Shown: one piece after another, positions 1 through 10,544 of the stretch
Numbering within the stretch: the stretch's first letter is position 1
Layout: every line of letters starts with the position of its first letter
Source of the DNA: Bidens hawaiensis
Lineage: Eukaryota; Streptophyta; Magnoliopsida; Asterales; Asteraceae
Reading direction: 5' to 3'
Length of the DNA: 64,000 nucleotides
Assembly (NCBI GenBank): GCA_021521415.1
Contig: JAIQDT010000191.1
Span: forward strand, 744,001-808,000
Translations under genes and position numbers: made by a program
The notes under the pieces: model-generated
Told to the model about the DNA's origin: nothing
The model's input: the letters and a program-made list of their open reading frames with translations, nothing else
Databases searched by the model: none

Positions 1-503
1 GGAGTCATACATTTAACGTGAGCCCATTGCAACTACAACAGACCAATCTTAAAATGGTCCATTATACAAAATGTATATATTTTAGAAGCAAAATCTTTAC
101 TGAGAATAACACATGAATGAACGTTTAGGTCTGTTTAAACTTATGTGTGAACCTTAAGCTTCTTGAGGATGTTTGTTTGGATGAGGAGCTTGTGGTTCTT
201 GACTTGTGATGCACGGCTGGAATGCTGGTGGAGACATGTCATCTGATATGCGGATTCTGAATGTTTTATTCTTGTCTTCATTTTCAGGAACATGTAGGAG
301 GGCTTCCATGATTAATATTTCCCAATCATGTGGCCGGAAAAACGGTAGCCAACTGTCTACACATCATCATTATCATCATGTTAAGTTACAAGATATTAAT
401 TCCATGCCTGATTCCTGAACTTATATATTATGTGTCATAAGTTATCAGGATTCTAGAAATGTATGCTATATTCTCCAAGTTTGGATGCAAAATTAGGTTG
501 GAC
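1..503. other. AT-rich sequence with no recognised feature
   Basis: I see no convincing coding sequence, RNA gene or repeat here. Open frames are short and have no recognisable domain. It appears to be the left host flank of the LINE insertion that follows. Confidence 0.5.
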
Positions 504-516
504 TGTGTTTTGCTAG
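504..516. repeat. Left target-site duplication of the LINE
   Basis: The 13 bases tgtgttttgctag recur exactly at 4615-4627, just after the LINE 3' tail. Similarity continues imperfectly for about ten more bases on both sides (aataatg against aatagtg), so the original duplication was probably longer than 13 bp. Confidence 0.75.
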
Positions 517-879
517 TAATAATGTCACCATCTACGCATTATTTACGGTTGAAGATTGCCGGAAGTTAATTCAATTGCTGCAAATCGTTAACGGTACACG
601 CTGTCACCACGCTTTCTCTTTCATAATCATAGGATAGTTTTAATTTAATTTAATTTAATTTAATACAATTTAATTAGCTGATTCATTGTAGGTCCGTTGT
701 CGATGCATGTGATTTGTTTATTTTTTATTGATATTATATTATTTGTTGAATTCTTAGCCATTTATTGGTTTATTGGATCGGATTGATTGATTCTGCAATA
801 GAGTTAGGGTTTCATATACACAAGTTAAATTGAATTGATTGAGGTCTGTAAGTGATAAACCAGATCTGTAACTTGTAGC

Positions 880-1099
880 ATTATTATTATTATTATTATT
901 GTGGGTATTATTATTATTATTATTATTATCATTGTTGGTATTATTATTATTATTATTATTATTTTTGTGTGCGCAATTATTATTATTTTTGCTGCCGTTG
1001 GGGGTCCCAAAGCAAAAGAGTGAGCTTCTTGTAACCTGGCTGCTGTTGAGCTGTATCTGCCTTCATAATCTTCACGGTATACTCGTTCCTTTCTCACTG

Positions 1100-1133
<34 letters not shown>

Positions 1134-1245
1134 CATTAGAACATACGTGATCCGGATCTTTGGAGTTTATTTTCATTTTAAGATCTCTTGACTATTATTG
1201 TTATTGCTACACACTATTATTGTTATTATTATTAGTTTTTGTTAC

Positions 1246-1276
<31 letters not shown>
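880..1276. repeat. (ATT)n microsatellite cluster in the LINE leader
   Basis: Three imperfect ATT tracts (about 880-962, 1099-1134 and 1205-1276) interrupted by short unique segments. They create open frames of poly-Leu or poly-Ile on both strands that are artefacts of the repeat. Confidence 0.85.
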
Positions 1277-1347
1277 GATTTGGTGTTCTATTGCTTGTGT
1301 TTGTGTGATTAGTTGCAACCATAGAGCGTAGGAACCATGACTATTAC

Positions 1348-1791
1348 TTGAGACCATGTCCTGAAACGAGGGGTGTAGGAAAGAGTAAAGATAGGGAGCG
1401 TATATTGCGTTTGGCTTCTTGGAATGTAGGAACATTAAATGGTAAGTTGCTAGAATTGGTAGATGTGCTTAAAAGACGTAGGGTTCAGATAGCATGCCTC
1501 CAGGAGACTAAGTGGAAAGGACATAGAGGGGCTAAGTGTAATGGGTATAAGTTGTGGTACTCGGGGTCTGCTGGAGCTAGAAATGGAGTCGGGTTTCTAG
1601 TGGCTAAGGAAATGCACACTAGTGTGGTGGAGGTGATAAGACATAATGACAGGATTATGGTGTTGAAATTAGTATTAGGAGAGGAAGTAGTGGCAGTAGT
1701 CTCCGCCTACGCGCCTCATGTAGGCCTAGGGGATCAGGAAAAGAGAGAATTTTGGGATTGCCTAGACGCAGTGGTAGGGGGGCATACCTAG
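1348..1791 (+). pseudogene. RTE LINE endonuclease, N-terminal part
   Basis: Exonuclease-endonuclease-phosphatase fold of an RTE element, the nuclease that nicks the target for target-primed reverse transcription. Visible motifs are ASWNVGTLNGK (N-terminal Asn of the fold) and CLQETKWKG (catalytic Glu). No in-frame ATG is seen at the start; the frame opens from a TTG, so the true start is unresolved. The frame closes at 1789-1791, after a run of six G at 1777-1782. Downstream homology resumes one frame over, which indicates a single-base insertion in the run. Confidence 0.75.
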
Positions 1792-1801
1792 GGGGGAGAG
1801 G

Positions 1802-2668
1802 ATTTGCATAGGAGGTGATTTTAATGGACACATTGGTAAGGCTAACGATGGTTTTCAAGCCGTACATGGGGGTTTCGGTTTTGGTGATAGGAATGAGACC
1901 GTAATAGATCTTCTAGAGTTTGCGGTGGCACATGACCTAGGTATTATAAATTCTTATTTTAGAAAACAAGATTCTCATTTAATCACTTTTAGCAGTGGCG
2001 GACGCGACACGCAAATTGACTACCTTTTGATGAGGCAAGGAGACCGACGTTGGTGGAAGGACTGCAAAGTCATACCTGGGGAGGCAGTTGTGACTCAACA
2101 TCGATTACTAGTGACAGATATAGCCTTCAGAAATAAGCTGACTGTTCGAGAGAAGAAAGGTACACCGAGAATTCGATGGGGAAATTTGAAGGACGAAAAT
2201 CTCCTACTGTTTAAGGATAAACTCATACTGCATACGCGGGCTCGACTAAATGGGGACTCAACTCATATATGGGAAGCTATGGAGACAAAGATCATCCAAG
2301 TAGCAAAGGAGACTCTCGGAGTCACAACAGGAAAGACAAGTGGGCATAAGGAGTCTTGGTGGTGGAATGACGCAGTGCAAGACAAGATAAGGGACAAACA
2401 AGGATGTTTTAGGGAGCTAATGAGGTGCACGAATGAGGAGGAGCAAGTGGAATTGAGAGACAACTACAAAACGGCCAAGATAGAGGCGAAAAAGGCAGTG
2501 GCGGAAGCAAAGAAGGCGGCCTTTAAACGGATGTATGAAAGTCTAGAAACAAAAGAGGGGGAACATGCTATGTTTAAGATTGCCAAAGCCAGGGAGCGTA
2601 GAAGGCAAGATCTAGGACCGGTGAAGTTCATAAAGGATACAGATGGGCATGTACTGGTCAAGGAGTAG
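1802..2668 (+). pseudogene. RTE LINE endonuclease C-terminal half and linker
   Basis: Continues the endonuclease in the next frame. GGDFNGHIG near 1814 is the catalytic Asp/Asn motif, and DTQIDYLL plus TQHRLL near 2010-2105 match the C-terminal IDY and (S/D)H motifs. A basic, Lys/Glu-rich linker (roughly 2460-2630) leads toward the reverse transcriptase. The frame ends in TAG at 2666-2668, but the same frame stays open beyond it, so this is a nonsense mutation and not a natural ORF boundary. Confidence 0.75.
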
Positions 2669-4258
2669 GACATCAAGCTAAGATGGCAAACCTACTTCCA
2701 CAATCTTTTTAACAATGGGAGAGCTTACCAAGAAGAACATGACAACACAAACTTTCAACGACAACAATCGAATAACTGCTACTGCCGACGGATCACACGA
2801 GAAGAGGTGAAGGATGCACTTAGGAGGATGGGAAGGTCTAAGGCGGTTGGCCCAGACAACATACCCATCAAGGTGTGGAAGTGTCTGGGGGAGGAAGGAG
2901 TCATGTGGTTAACTACTATGTTCAATAGTATTCTCAAATCAGGTAAGATGCAAGACCAGTGGAGGAGCAGCGTTGTAGTTCCTATCTGTAAGAACAAAGG
3001 AGACGCCCAATGTTGTGGTAACTACCGAGGAATCAAACTACTAAGTCATACTATGAAGCTATGGGAAAGAGTGATTGAGGTTAGACTTAGACGAGAAACT
3101 CAGGTTACGGTCAACCAATTTGGCTTCATGCCGGGGCGTTCCACCACAGAGGCAATACACCTTATAAGAAGATTAATGGAAAAGTATAGGGAGAAGAAGC
3201 GTGATCTACATATGGTGTTTATTGACCTAGAAAAGGCCTACGACAGTGTGCCACGACAGGTGCTCTGGGAGTGCTTGGAGGGTAGAAGAGTGCCCAGGAA
3301 ATACATAGAGATAATTATGGATATGTATACCAGGAGTGAAACAAGTGTCCGTGCGCCAGTGGGGGATACTGATTTCTTTTCTGTAGAGGTAGGTCTTCAC
3401 CAGGGGTCAGCGTTGAGCCCGTTTCTTTTTGCAGTAGTCTTGGATGAGTTGTCAAAGTCGATTCAGGGGACTCTCCCGTGGTGCATGATGTTCGCAGACG
3501 ATATTGTGTTACTTGCTGAGAAAAAACAAGATCTAAACATGAGGCTTGAGGAGTGGCGAACAACCTTAGAGACGAAAGGTTTAAAGATTAGCCGATCTAA
3601 GACGGAGTACCTCCACTGTGATTTTAGTGGGATAAACGACAATGAAGACGCACAGATCACAATTGAAGGGCAGGTGGTCCCGCGGGTAACGAAGTTCAAG
3701 TATTTAGGATCATTTGTACAGAGCGATGGGGAATTAGACAGTGATGTGACCCACCGAGTTCAGGTAGGATGGTGTAGATGGAAAGCAGCCACAGGTATAT
3801 TGTGCGACAAGAGTTTCCCGATTAAACTAAAGGGAAAATTCTATAGGGTGGCAGTTAGACCTGCAATGCTATATGGAACAGATTGTTGGGCCATCAAGAA
3901 GGCACAAGTGCGGAAGATGGAGGTAGCAGAAATGAGAATGCTACGTTGGATGTGTGGGCACACAAGGCTAGACCGAATAAGAAACGTTGTGTTTCGCGAT
4001 AGATTAGGGGTGGCGAACATAGCAGACAAGATAAGAGAGTGGAGATTGAGATGGTTTGGACATGTAAAGAGAAGACAGACGACGAATCCTGTTAGATCCG
4101 TAGAAAACATTACTATAGAGGGGAGGAGGGGTAAAGGACGACCGAAATTGACTTGGGATGAGAGGATTAGGCATGATTTGATAGACCTAAACCTCTCCGA
4201 GGACATGGTTGAGGATAGGAATTTGTGGAGAAGTAGAATTAAAGTTAAGGATTTTTAG
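2669..4258 (+). pseudogene. RTE LINE reverse transcriptase
   Basis: Non-LTR reverse transcriptase. Blocks appear in order: KAVGPDNIPIKVW, FMPGRSTTEAI, FIDLEKAYDSVP (first catalytic Asp), GLHQGSALSP, FADDIVLL (catalytic Asp pair, with F in place of the usual Y), and FKYLGS. The C-terminal region with GTDCWAIKKAQ and WRLRWFGHVKRR is typical of plant RTE proteins. This segment is uninterrupted for over 480 codons and ends at a TAG at 4256-4258. It was joined to the upstream endonuclease in the active ancestor; two lesions upstream make the polyprotein non-functional. Confidence 0.85.
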
Positions 4259-4477
4259 AGAGAATTGAATACCTTAGGGCTTAGACTTAACTTATTTAGG
4301 TCACATACCATAATGGTATTTCCCTTACATATATTATTATTATTATTATAATTATTATTAGCTTTTATATAGCTGTTAAACTGTGATCTTATTATTAATA
4401 TTATTATAATTAGTAGTAGTTTTTATATAACTGTTAAACTTTGATTTCCTTTATTTTGCTTCATACACATGTACTTA

Positions 4478-4614
4478 GAGCCGAGGGTCTCTCTGGAAGC
4501 CACCTCTTTATTCCTTTGGATAGAGGTACGGTGTGTCTACATCCCACCATCCCCAAACCCTACTTATAGCTTTGCTGTCGGTGGGATTTTACTGGGCATG
4601 ATTGATTGATTGAT
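4478..4614 (+). other. RTE 3' tail of the kind shared with Au-type SINEs
   Basis: The segment starting gagccgagggtct, followed by tctctggaagccacctct, a tacggtgtgtctacat block and ggtgggatttt, then four TGAT units, resembles from memory the conserved 3' tail that plant RTE LINEs share with Au SINEs. It is the likely binding site for the LINE reverse transcriptase. Confidence 0.6.
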
Positions 4615-4627
4615 TGTGTTTTGCTAG
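4615..4627. repeat. Right target-site duplication of the LINE
   Basis: Exact copy of 504-516, directly after the TGAT tail, closing the insertion. Confidence 0.75.
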
Positions 4628-5482
4628 AAATAGTGACGGCGACCCATTTAGTTATTAACAGGTGATTAAGGTTATGTTTTATCCCTAGCATGTCATTGAA
4701 AGTATAATTTAAACTCATAAAAGCCCAAACTTTTTATTAATTTGTAAAATAAACCAGAAAGTTATTGCATGCTGTAACTAGAATGAACGAGAACCCTCAA
4801 TCTTTACAAGAAAGAACTAGAAATCCTAGAGATATCTATCTTCGGCCCGTAGGTAAAACACAACTAAACCCTAATAATAACTAGTAATAATTATAACCAA
4901 CATAATCAAACTAAGATTATCCGTTAAAAGGGTAATTATTTTTGTTATCAAAATCGACACATTAATTGTTTTGAAAAAAAAATCGTTTGCGCAGAAAAAG
5001 CGTTTTGGGTCAATCCAACCCAAGTTGTTTGACCCCCCCCCCCCCCCCACATGCCCATTTTGCCACCAGCTCGACTCAGATTTATCATACTTAAGGCTTA
5101 GATTCCAATCATTCCAATACACAAGCTACTTTCCTCTTAACTTGTAATGAATTGTGAGTGTATGATATGGAGATTGCTGATGCGGCAAAAAAAATATATA
5201 TATATCATGTATATGTAAATACAGCTGTAGAGATTTTCAGATAGAATCTGTTATTTTTCTAAATATAAATTAACAGAGAGAGAACAACAAGAGAGGTGCA
5301 TGAGACTTTTAATGACAAATTATAGAGAACACAAGAGAAGGAATAGAAATCTTGTATTTGTTCTTTTTAGTGTAAGAGACAGGGTGAAATCAACTATTAA
5401 TAATGATATTATGATAATAGCAATAATAATAAGTATATCCATAATCTTGAAATAAATATGTCTAACTTTATGATAATATAGG
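4628..5482. other. Intergenic AT-rich DNA with a C16 run
   Basis: No coding sequence recognised. A homopolymer of 16 C lies at 5033-5048 and short TA and TAA tracts lie further right. It may be older flank of the gypsy relic. Confidence 0.5.
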
Positions 5483-5629
5483 TGTGTGTTGTGTTTTCAT
5501 GGAGAGATATACACGCACTGCTATGAGAAAGTGTGTGTGGCTAAAGATATAAATGCAGACACATGATTTCTTGAGTAGAAAATATGCATATCAAGTGACA
5601 AGTGAGAATAAAGGTTTAGGCAAAATGCC
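5483..5629. repeat. Left copy of a ~145-bp direct repeat flanking the gypsy relic
   Basis: About 145 bp, from tgtgttgtgttttcat to ggtttaggcaaaatgccc, recur in the same orientation at 8954-9097 with a few substitutions and small gaps. The left copy abuts coding sequence of a gypsy polyprotein; the right copy follows the (AT)n tract. They could be truncated LTRs or a duplicated target segment. I cannot decide because neither end shows a clear TG..CA boundary. Confidence 0.65.
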
Positions 5630-6017
5630 CGAAGAGTACATGCTGCCCCTTAAATTTAAATCTGATGTTCATGTAAGCGAACTGAAACTCACCACCCAAT
5701 TTGTTACACCTTTCGGTGTCCAAATTGGAAATGGAGATATTGTTCGTTGTAAAAATGTCTGCAGGGATGTCTCGTTACATGGAGCAATGGTATTCTCGAA
5801 ACTCGATTTACGATTCGGGTACTATCAAATTAGGGTGGATGTGAAAGATGATATAAAGACAACTTTTAGAACTCATTCGGGCCATTACGAGTTCAAGGTT
5901 ATGCCTTTCGGCTTAACCGCCCCATCTACATTTCAAGTGGTGATGAATGACCTATTCCGTCCATATTTGCGCCGATTCATATTGGCATTCTTTGATGATA
6001 TCCTAATTTACAGCTAA
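5553..6017 (+). pseudogene. Gypsy protease-reverse transcriptase fragment with internal deletion
   Basis: The first ~25 residues come from the flanking repeat. After that, [14 protein letters not shown] is the C-terminal part of a gypsy aspartic protease. It is followed at once by [32 protein letters not shown] and FFDDILIYS, the reverse transcriptase palm with its catalytic Asp pair (FDD instead of YxDD). The fingers region that normally separates them is missing, indicating a deletion fused in frame. A TAA at 6015-6017 ends the frame, yet the next codons still resemble reverse transcriptase. Confidence 0.75.
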
Positions 6018-6840
6018 AACATGGAACAACATGTATCCCATCTAGAACAGGCCCTGAAGTTACTTTGCAACCATCAGTTTTTTTGCTAAGTTGTCCAAAT
6101 GTTGTTTTGGATAGTCGAGAGTGGTTTTCTTGGGTCAGTTGATAACTTCGGAGGGAGTTCAAGTTGAGCAGGAAAAGATCATGGAGGTTCAGTCATGGCC
6201 AGTTCCAACTATAGTACGAGAAGTTCGTGGTTTTTTCGGGTTAACAGGGTACTACCGGCGTTTCGTTCGAAATTACGGTCTGATTGCCAGACCACTTACA
6301 ACTCTTACAAAGAAAGATGGGCTCGTGTGATCAAACGACGCATTAACAGCTTTTAACAAGCTAAAACAAGCTTTGATATCAACTCTGATTCTTAGACTAC
6401 AGGATTTTTCCAAGCCTTTCACTGTGGAGTGTGATGCTTTATCAGAAGGAGTTGGTGTTATTTTATCTCAGGAGGATCACCGGTAGCCTATTTCAACAAA
6501 GGTTTCTCACCTTCTAACCGACTTAAATCTGCTTATGATCGTTATTTGCATTGGTGTTGGCGGTACAAAAATGGAACCATTGCTTGTTGGGTCACCATTT
6601 TTTTATTCGCACCGAACACTATACCCTGAAGTTTTTGTTGGAACAAAGAATTACCACAACTGAGCAACGACGCCTTTTGCTCAAACCGATGCCTTACGAT
6701 TTCTCCATCAGTCACAGAACTTGGAAAGGAAAATCGAGAAGCGGATGCTTTGTCTCGACGACCCCACTCAGGTAACTTCCTTACTCTTGTGGTGCCATTT
6801 TGTCCTGATATAATATACATTCAAAAAGGTCTCAAAACTG
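6018..6840 (+). pseudogene. Gypsy reverse transcriptase thumb and RNase H, decayed
   Basis: Between 6121 and 6330 the frame contains a connection-domain motif, VRGFFGLTGYYRRFVRNYG. After a TGA at 6328-6330 the same frame gives FSKPFTVECDALSEGVGVIL, which matches the N-terminal RNase H strand with its first Asp. Further RNase H-like sequence continues in shifted frames to about 6780. Several stops and indels preclude function. Confidence 0.65.
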
Positions 6841-6959
6841 ACCCGTATACAAGTAATATTTTGAAGTAGCTGGAGGTCGACCCATCTTCATGTTCGGGTT
6901 ATTCTATTGTGGGTCAAATATTGTTTTTCAATAATCGAGTGGTAATTCCTGATGTTTTT

Positions 6960-7563
6960 CAAAAATGGCCGGTCATGGTGGATATTTGAAAACATTTAAA
7001 CGACTATCTGCAAAGTGTTTTTGGCCCAAAATGAAGCAAGAAGTTCGAGTTTGTGTACAACAATGTCTAGTTTTTCAGCAATAGAAGTACGAGACATTAG
7101 TTCCAGTAGGACTGCTTCAACCATTACCAATTCCAAAGCAACTTTGGGAGGATATTCAAATTAATTTCATAGTCGGTTTACCGAAGTCAGACAGGTTTGA
7201 CACTATACTCATGGTTGATCGCCTAAGTAAGTATGGCCAATTTATTCCACTAGCCCACCCTTTCATTTCATTGCTAAGGGTGTGGCGTCTATATTTTGTA
7301 AGGAGATTGTATGATTACATGGGTTCCCAAGAACAATCGTTTTAGACCGAGACGTAATTTTCTTGAGCAACGTTTGGCAGAAGCTATTCCGCCTCAGTCA
7401 AACTAAGCTGAAGCTGAGTACTAGTTACCACCCTCAAACGGATGGGCAAACCGAGATTGTGAATCGTTGCTTGGAGGCGTACTTACGTTGTTTCGCCCAC
7501 GAGCAACCAACAAAATGAAGTAAATACTTATCCTAGGCAGAATATTCCTATAACACCGACTAC
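6960..7563 (+). pseudogene. Gypsy integrase core, decayed
   Basis: Translated fragments in different frames include GHGGYLKTFKRL with FWPKMKQEV (zinc-binding region), [12 protein letters not shown] (first Asp region, with the Asp replaced by Asn) and the [22 protein letters not shown] region near 7435-7485 that holds the catalytic Glu. No frame stays open across the core. Confidence 0.6.
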
Positions 7564-8380
7564 CATACATCTACGGGCACAACTCCTTTTTCGGTCGTTT
7601 ATGGCAGGGAACCTCATATTCCTTCATATGTTGTTGGGGATACAAAGAATGATGTGTTGGAGAAACAACTTTTTGATGGGGATGATATGTTGAAGTTATT
7701 GCGAACCAATCTTCAAAAAGCTCAAGATCGAATGCGTAACCAAGCTGATTCCAAGAGACGTGAACTGTCATTCCAGGCTGGTGATTATGTATTTTTTAAA
7801 ATCCAACCTTACCGCCAAAAAAGTTTAGCTAAACACAACTATTTGAAGCCATCCCCAAGGTTCCATGGCCCTTACCCGTATCAAGCACACAGTTGGATCA
7901 GTAGCTTATGAACTTGAATTACCCCATGATGCCAAAGTACACCCAATCTTTCATGTGTCCATGCTTAAGCCCGCTCGCGGTTCGTTTTCTTCTCAACCAA
8001 TGATTCCTTTACCGATCACTAAGAATTGGGAAGTGGATCTACAACCCAACCCAGCTACTACTCATCATTGGGTCTATGAAGCTGGCCAACCAGTCTTGGA
8101 ACTCCTAATCTCATGGCATCATCGTCCCCTTGAAGAAGCTACATGGGAATCTTATGATTTGCTAGCAGAACAGTTCCCTAATTTTCGCCTTGAGGAGAAA
8201 GCGTTTTACCGAGAGGGAAGTAATAATACACGTCCCCTAAAGGTGTCTTCGAGGAGACACCTCCGTGCCAAATCAGCTGTTGATGTGGAGCAATTTAATT
8301 CAGTTTTCAGTTACATCCAAGACCCATTTAATAAGCCAAAGAAGCTGGAGGTGGAGCAGAGGAGAAACCTTCTGAATTAG
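7564..8380 (+). pseudogene. Gypsy integrase C-terminus with chromodomain-like tail
   Basis: Starts in the integrase tail (YHTSTGTTPFSVVYGREP), continues through LSFQAGDYVFFKIQPYRQKS (GPY/F-type barrel), shifts frame near 7865, then reads KVHPIFHVSMLKPA and EEATWESYDLLAEQFPNF. The last motif is the C-terminal signature of chromovirus integrases. The frame ends at a TAG at 8378-8380. It would have directed integration, with the tail binding chromatin. One frameshift splits it. Confidence 0.75.
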
Positions 8381-8430
8381 AGAGCAGTTATCTACCTTAT
8401 TAATATATATATATATATGATTGATTTCTT

Positions 8431-8726
8431 TTGAGAACCACTTTGAGTTTTAAGAACTCGAAAGAACTCAACGTAACAATTTTTTTTTTCGAAATTTTTT
8501 TTACACATGTGTAATACGTAAGTGTAAGTGATGTACAAAAAATTACGGTATTTGTTTACACACCGAATCGACTTTTTACACATGTGTAACTAACGTTTAA
8601 ACTTGTGTAATTATCAAAAATACTTATTCTCTCTCCTGCTTCATTTTTTAATTAAATTTAATCTCAGCCACATATTTCATATCAATTTGAGTTCTTAAAG
8701 TTCTTAAAACTCACCATGGTTCTCAA
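8431..8726. mobile_element. Foldback MITE in a TA-rich target
   Basis: Terminal inverted repeats of about 40 bp (8431-8471 and 8687-8726), beginning ttgagaacca on the left and ending tggttctcaa on the right, with a few mismatches. The 215-bp middle is AT-rich and non-coding. TA dinucleotide tracts flank both sides (8403-8419 and 8740-8805), consistent with insertion into a TA microsatellite. The superfamily is not assigned. Confidence 0.7.
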
Positions 8727-8736
8727 AATAACCCTC

Positions 8737-8739
<3 letters not shown>

Positions 8740-8805
<66 letters not shown>
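8740..8805. repeat. (AT)33 microsatellite
   Basis: Uninterrupted AT dinucleotides over about 66 bp. Confidence 0.95.
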
Positions 8806-8808
<3 letters not shown>

Positions 8809-8953
8809 CAGGCTATGCTCTTACTACAATGTTCATGTTTTTAATTAACAAACTCTGTTTGTATTTGGAGACCCTGCCCTTCTGGAATTGGGCCTACTAT
8901 TTTAATCCCATCATTATTCCCTGCTAGTTTGTTTCTCGTCTCTAGATTCTATC

Positions 8954-9097
8954 ATATGTGTTGTGTTTTCATAGAGATATATATGCACTGCTATGAGAAA
9001 GTGAGTGTGTGGCTAAAGATATAAATACAGACGCGTGATTTCTTGAGTAGAAAATATACATATCGAGTGAGAATTAAGGTTTAGGCAAAATGCCCCT
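8954..9097. repeat. Right copy of the ~145-bp direct repeat
   Basis: Direct repeat of 5483-5629, from tgtgttgtgttttcat to aggcaaaatgccc, closing the gypsy relic on the right. Confidence 0.65.
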
Positions 9098-9324
9098 TAG
9101 GACTCTTAAAACCTAGTTGTCCAAATGTACAGCCCAACTTTAACCCAGTCCAACCAAAGTTGTAAAATTTAGGACTCTTAATTATTTATTTTCTTAGGTG
9201 GGTGCAACAATATATGAGATATTAATCAACTTTGCACTTATTGATATCTTGGGACTATATGATGAAAAGTTTATTCAGAGCGTACAATAAACCATTAACT
9301 GAAAATAACATGATGATTTCGTAC

Positions 9325-9678
9325 CTCCATTGCGAACCGCCCTTAGTTGAAAAATTCCAGTACCGTGGGGCCCAGAAACAGGAAAAGTGCAAGAGACGGA
9401 ATGCCTTCGGTGAGTCACAGCAAGTGATGCGTTATACCAAGGACCTCTACTACATCCCGGTTCTTGCTAGCTTTCTCCATCGCTTTGCTAAATATATTCA
9501 TACAGATTGTTAAGGATGTTGAACAATCTGTTGAGTTTGGGGAGATCAATTTGTAGGTGTTATTATTAGTGTTTGAAAATGAAGGCATAGTAAAGTTGAA
9601 AGAATACCTGGTACAAGTAGAATAGATGAGAAGGTCATCAAGGGCGCTTAAACCAACACCGCCAGTCACACAAATCAA
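9325..9678 (-). pseudogene. Coa1/DUF1783-like mitochondrial protein gene fragment with intron retained
   Basis: Two exons of a host-type gene on the minus strand. The right exon (9608-9678) reads VTGGVGLSALDDLLIYSTCT. A 120-nt GT..AG intron occupies 9488-9607. The left exon (9325-9487) opens with SKAMEKASKN and later, in another frame, reads GPWYNASLAVTHRRHSVSC and TFPVSGPHGTGIFQLRAVRN, ending at a GT donor. I recognise these as a plant protein of the cytochrome oxidase assembly (Coa1, PF08695) family; the family name is from memory. A small deletion and frameshift lies between KASKN and GPWYN. The retained intron means a DNA-level copy, not a processed pseudogene. No first or last exon was found nearby. 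Confidence 0.65.
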
Positions 9679-9851
9679 GTATTATACTTCAAATATAATT
9701 GACTCAAACCTCTAAGTTAAATCAATAAAAGAGCATGCTATAATGTTGTTAATATAACTTGGGGTTAGTATAACTTCGTTAAAATATCATGTATAACCCG
9801 TGTATTCTTCTAATATAACCATGAAAGCGTTTTTACAGCGAATGTGTAAGG

Positions 9852-9886
9852 TTTTACATATTTGACAACTTATTTTCTCAAACTAA
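9852..9886. repeat. Host tandem unit, left copy, split by the Harbinger insertion
   Basis: ttttacatatttgacaactt..ctcaaactaa recurs at 12213-12246 with about two substitutions. The element beginning at 9887 sits between the TAA ending this copy and the TAA at 12200-12202. Confidence 0.8.
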
Positions 9887-10154
9887 GAGCATCTTTAGTG
9901 TATTGTTGAGTTCTGACGTAGCATTGTTCAGAATTTTGAACTGGATAAATACACAATGGAGGTAATGTTCAGTTTAAAGCATATTCACAAAACTTGATGA
10001 AACTAAACATGATAAGTGAGTTCAATGTGATTAATTTCAAATTAAATTTTAAAATCAATTCCAACCACCACTTTAATTATCTTTCTATTTAAATTAAAAA
10101 ATATTTTTTTATTTGCTTTTACTTTCAAACAGTAAAATATTTTATTTGATTTGG

Positions 10155-10544
10155 CATGCATATTTTGGTGTGGCGGGGTCGAATAATGATATCAACGTCA
10201 TAAATCAATCACCAATATTCAACGAAATTTTAGAATGTGATGCGCCTCGATGCAATTTTATAGTGAATGGAACATAATACAACATAGGATACTATCTTGC
10301 AGATGGTATGTATCCTGAATGGGCGACGCTTGTCAACATCTTCAAATATTCGCAAAGCCCAAAAATGTTGGAATTCAAGACACATCATGAATCGGCAAGA
10401 AAGGACGTCGAGAGGGCATTTGGTGTCCTTCAAGCTCGATGGCACATTATACAAGGGCCAACAAAAATATGGAGCAAAAGGTTAATAAGTGATATAACGT
10501 ATGCATGCATTGTACTACATAATATGATTGTAGAAGATGAATGA
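10155..10544 (+). pseudogene. Harbinger transposase C-terminal fragment
   Basis: Reads HAYFGVAGSNNDINV (second catalytic Asp), then after a TAA at 10275-10277 GYYLADGMYPEWATL, and ESARKDVERAFGVLQARWH (catalytic Glu) to CIVLHNMIVEDE. The upstream half with the first catalytic Asp is absent from this copy. Unlike the copy at 24.9-26.2 kb, this one keeps the second Asp and the Glu, but it is truncated and carries a stop, so it cannot act. Confidence 0.85.

Larger units (their letters stand above)
517..4614 (+). mobile_element. RTE-clade LINE (non-LTR retrotransposon), inactive
   Basis: A 4.1-kb element bounded by a 13-bp direct repeat. It has an ATT-rich leader, an apurinic-type endonuclease followed by a reverse transcriptase in one former reading frame, and a 3' tail ending in TGAT repeats rather than poly(A), which is characteristic of the RTE clade. 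There is no CCHC ORF1, as expected for RTE and unlike plant L1. Decay is visible: a one-base expansion in a G run near 1780 shifts the frame and a TAG interrupts the frame at 2666-2668. The exact left edge of the element proper within the extended duplication (517-540) is uncertain. Confidence 0.8.
5625..8380 (+). mobile_element. Ty3/gypsy (chromovirus-type) retrotransposon relic
   Basis: Internal coding region of a Ty3/gypsy element in the order protease, reverse transcriptase, RNase H, integrase, C-terminal chromodomain-like segment. The order and the EATWES.D tail (near 8140) fit chromoviruses. No gag, PBS or polypurine tract is seen. The protease runs straight into the middle of the reverse transcriptase, so a few hundred residues are deleted. 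Multiple stops and frameshifts are listed under the parts. Confidence 0.8.

Noticed and set aside
825..1435. Open frames of poly-Ile, poly-Leu and poly-Asn
   Set aside because: Artefacts of ATT microsatellites in the LINE leader.
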